Below, piece by piece: positions 62,407 through 64,000 of a stretch of 64,000 bases of DNA. Source of the stretch: Anaerosporobacter faecicola (GTDB lineage Bacteria > Bacillota > Clostridia > Lachnospirales > Lachnospiraceae); assembly GCF_012070565.1 (NCBI RefSeq), contig NZ_JAAQRO010000002.1:118809-182808 (forward strand), read 5' to 3'. Numbering within the stretch: position 1 is the first letter of the stretch; each line of letters starts with the position of its first letter. The notes below the pieces were generated by a model. It made no database searches. It saw nothing but the letters and a program-made list of their open reading frames with translations, and was not told the DNA's origin. The translations under genes and the position numbers were made by a program.

Positions 62407-63735
62407 ATGGATTTATTTGAGTATATGAGAGAAACAAAACTGGAGAAAGAATCTCCCTTAGCTTCTAGACTTCGTCCTACCAAGCTAGAGGAAGTCGTTG
62501 GACAAGGTCATATCATTGGCAAAGATAAGCTATTATATCGTGCAATTAAAGCAGATAAACTAAGTTCTTTGATTTTTTATGGTCCACCGGGAACGGGAAA
62601 AACAACATTAGCAATGGTAATTGCCAATACAACCAGTTCCTTATTTACCCAGATTAATGCCACAAGTGCAGGGAAAAAGGACATGGAAGAGGTCGTTGAA
62701 CAAGCAAAACAGAGTCTTGGCATGTATGGGAAGAAGACAATCTTATTCATAGATGAGATTCATCGATTCAACAAAGGGCAGCAGGATTATTTGTTACCAT
62801 ATGTTGAGGACGGAACAATCATACTCATTGGGGCAACAACAGAGAATCCTTATTTTGAAGTGAACTCCGCGTTGATTTCCCGTTCGATCGTCTTTGAATT
62901 AAAGCCATTAGAGATGGAAGATATACAAAATCTAATCTTACGTGCGGTTCAAGATGAAGAAAAAGGTCTTGGCGCTTATAATGCAACGATTGATAAAGAA
63001 GCTTTGGAATTCCTAGCGGATATGGCCAATGGAGATGCCAGGAGCGCGTTAAATGCCATTGAATTAGGAATATTGACAACAGATCGGAGTGAGGATGGGA
63101 AGATACATATTACATTGGATATTGCGATGGAATGTATACAGAAGAGAGCACTTCGGTATGATAAGTCTGGCGATAACCATTATGATACAATCTCTGCCTT
63201 CATAAAAAGTATGCGAGGATCTGACCCGGATGCTGCCATCTATTATCTAGCAAGAATGCTTCATGCAGGCGAAAGCATTACCTTTATCGCAAGAAGAATT
63301 ATGATTTGTGCGGCAGAAGATGTCTCGAACGCAGATCCTAATGCGCTTGTGGTTGCGACACAAGCAGCACAAGCAGTAGAACGATTAGGGATGCCAGAGG
63401 CAAGAATCGTACTAGCCCAAGCAGCTTCTTATGTCGCATGTGCACCAAAGAGTAATTCGGCAATCATGGCGATTGACGCTGCGATGAAGGTGGTAAATGA
63501 GGAGAAAATCTCTACCATTCCTCCTTATCTGAAGGATGCCCATTATGGCGGTGCAGCAAAACTTGGACATGGTATTGGATACCAGTATGCGCATAGCTTT
63601 AAGAACCATTATGTAAAACAACAGTATCTTCCAGATGAACTAGTGGGACGTACTTTCTATGAGATATCAGAACAAGGATATGAGAAAACAATGAAAGAGC
63701 ATTTGAAGCGAATCCGAGAAGAAGCAGAAGAGTAG
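62407..63735 (+). CDS. rarA: Replication-associated recombination protein A (RarA/MgsA)
   Basis: AAA+ ATPase of 442 aa related to clamp loaders and acting at stalled forks. Walker A 'GPPGTGKTT', Walker B 'ILFIDEIHRFNK', sensor 1 'IGATTENPYF', arginine finger segment 'ALISRSIVFEL', and the C-terminal MgsA helical domain ('GDNHYDTISAFIKSMRGSDP'). GGGGAGG precedes the ATG. It is coupled to tcdA. Confidence 0.95.
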   Translation: MDLFEYMRETKLEKESPLASRLRPTKLEEVVGQGHIIGKDKLLYRAIKADKLSSLIFYGPPGTGKTTLAMVIANTTSSLFTQINATSAGKKDMEEVVEQAKQSLGMYGKKTILFIDEIHRFNKGQQDYLLPYVEDGTIILIGATTENPYFEVNSALISRSIVFELKPLEMEDIQNLILRAVQDEEKGLGAYNATIDKEALEFLADMANGDARSALNAIELGILTTDRSEDGKIHITLDIAMECIQKRALRYDKSGDNHYDTISAFIKSMRGSDPDAAIYYLARMLHAGESITFIARRIMICAAEDVSNADPNALVVATQAAQAVERLGMPEARIVLAQAASYVACAPKSNSAIMAIDAAMKVVNEEKISTIPPYLKDAHYGGAAKLGHGIGYQYAHSFKNHYVKQQYLPDELVGRTFYEISEQGYEKTMKEHLKRIREEAEE

Positions 63736-64000
63736 AGCTTAATTCACTCTTCACAAAATGAAAAAACGGTAACGTTCATTAGGATACCAACGAGGTCTTT
63801 ATAGATACCAAGTGTGTTCAAGTACTAGTAATTTTCCTATAAGAGTATATATTGGTATTTGAGAGTACTAATTGATAGTGTCAAATGATTTATGAAAAAA
63901 ATGAGCAAAGAAAAAAGGCTCAGATGAACCTTGAAAATTGCAGATATTATAGGTTGTGGTAGCTTGCCGCCACCCTTGACAGCACGAAAAAGAACTGCTG
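63736..64000. other. Region after rarA up to the window edge
   Basis: No gene recognised. GAAGAGT / ACTCTTC (63727-63752) overlaps the rarA stop and may be a weak terminator. Near the edge a GTGG-rich hairpin (about 63956-63975) and CAGCA / TGCTG (63980-64000) look structured, possibly the start of a leader or RNA gene that continues outside. Confidence 0.35.

Noticed and set aside
61845..62483. 212-aa minus-strand frame
   Set aside because: Fully antisense to tcdA and the rarA start, both with clear motifs; composition is that of a shadow frame.

Overview
The window looks like chromosomal DNA from a spore-forming anaerobic clostridium, most likely a Lachnospiraceae member. The evidence is low GC content, strong AGGAGG-type ribosome sites, a SCIFF peptide with its radical-SAM maturase, T-box leaders, a spoIIA-sigF-spoVA sporulation block, and a four-gene operon of families I know only from Lachnospiraceae. 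The family-level call is inference. I see no rRNA, tRNA, CRISPR array or recognisable transposase.

Layout. 1-1.6 kb: Bce-type two-component system (response regulator cut by the window edge, plus intramembrane-sensing kinase). 1.7-6.8 kb: accessory block of an AraC regulator, a GH2 glycosidase and a MATE exporter. 7.3-9.8 kb: a lone, very AT-rich STAND/NB-ARC NTPase with a TPR-like tail, bracketed by a direct repeat and a candidate defence gene. 10.1-12.9 kb: BceAB-type peptide-antibiotic ABC transporter, the expected partner of the two-component system but about 8.5 kb away from it. 13.1-18.6 kb: PHP phosphoesterase, TIGR04086-like membrane protein, SCIFF (scfA), its maturase (scfB), and a fused SecDF. 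19.0-23.5 kb: ilvN-ilvC behind a promoter and attenuator-like hairpin, a LysR regulator, and purA. 23.9-28.5 kb: membrane GDPD, a six-TM membrane protein, and an amylase lipoprotein. A 200-bp nested palindrome follows, then a CobD/HisC-like aminotransferase on the minus strand.

30.2-37.3 kb: a four-gene operon of unknown function encoding a 1182-aa protein, a degenerate Hsp70/actin-like protein, a TPR-like protein, and a coiled-coil membrane protein. I consider it the best candidate for an undescribed system. 37.3-40.8 kb: a tryptophan-type T-box leader (specifier TGG) ahead of a TrpXYZ-type ABC importer, with a 190-bp MITE-like element inserted between the leader terminator and trpX. 41.0-44.1 kb: valine-type T-box and valS. 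44.4-47.7 kb: DUF342/FapA protein, a 46-aa small protein, and a zinc-ribbon/TPR membrane protein. 47.8-52.9 kb: spoIIAA, spoIIAB, sigF, a small membrane protein, then spoVAA to spoVAE. 53.1-55.8 kb: class A penicillin-binding protein on the minus strand. 56.3-57.8 kb: small DUF6514-like protein, YigZ/IMPACT protein, and a DUF4250 small protein on the minus strand. 57.9-61.6 kb: double ABC transporter operon around a YtrA-type GntR regulator, with 19-bp tandem operator-like repeats at its promoter. 61.7-63.7 kb: tcdA and rarA.

Several parts work together by context: leader RNAs tie amino-acid status to Trp uptake and Val-tRNA charging. SpoIIAA/SpoIIAB control sigma-F, while SpoVA handles dipicolinate transport in the spore. 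The Bce modules probably sense and remove cell-wall-active peptides. Where I name a start codon inside a longer open frame, I chose it by ribosome-binding site and family N-terminus.
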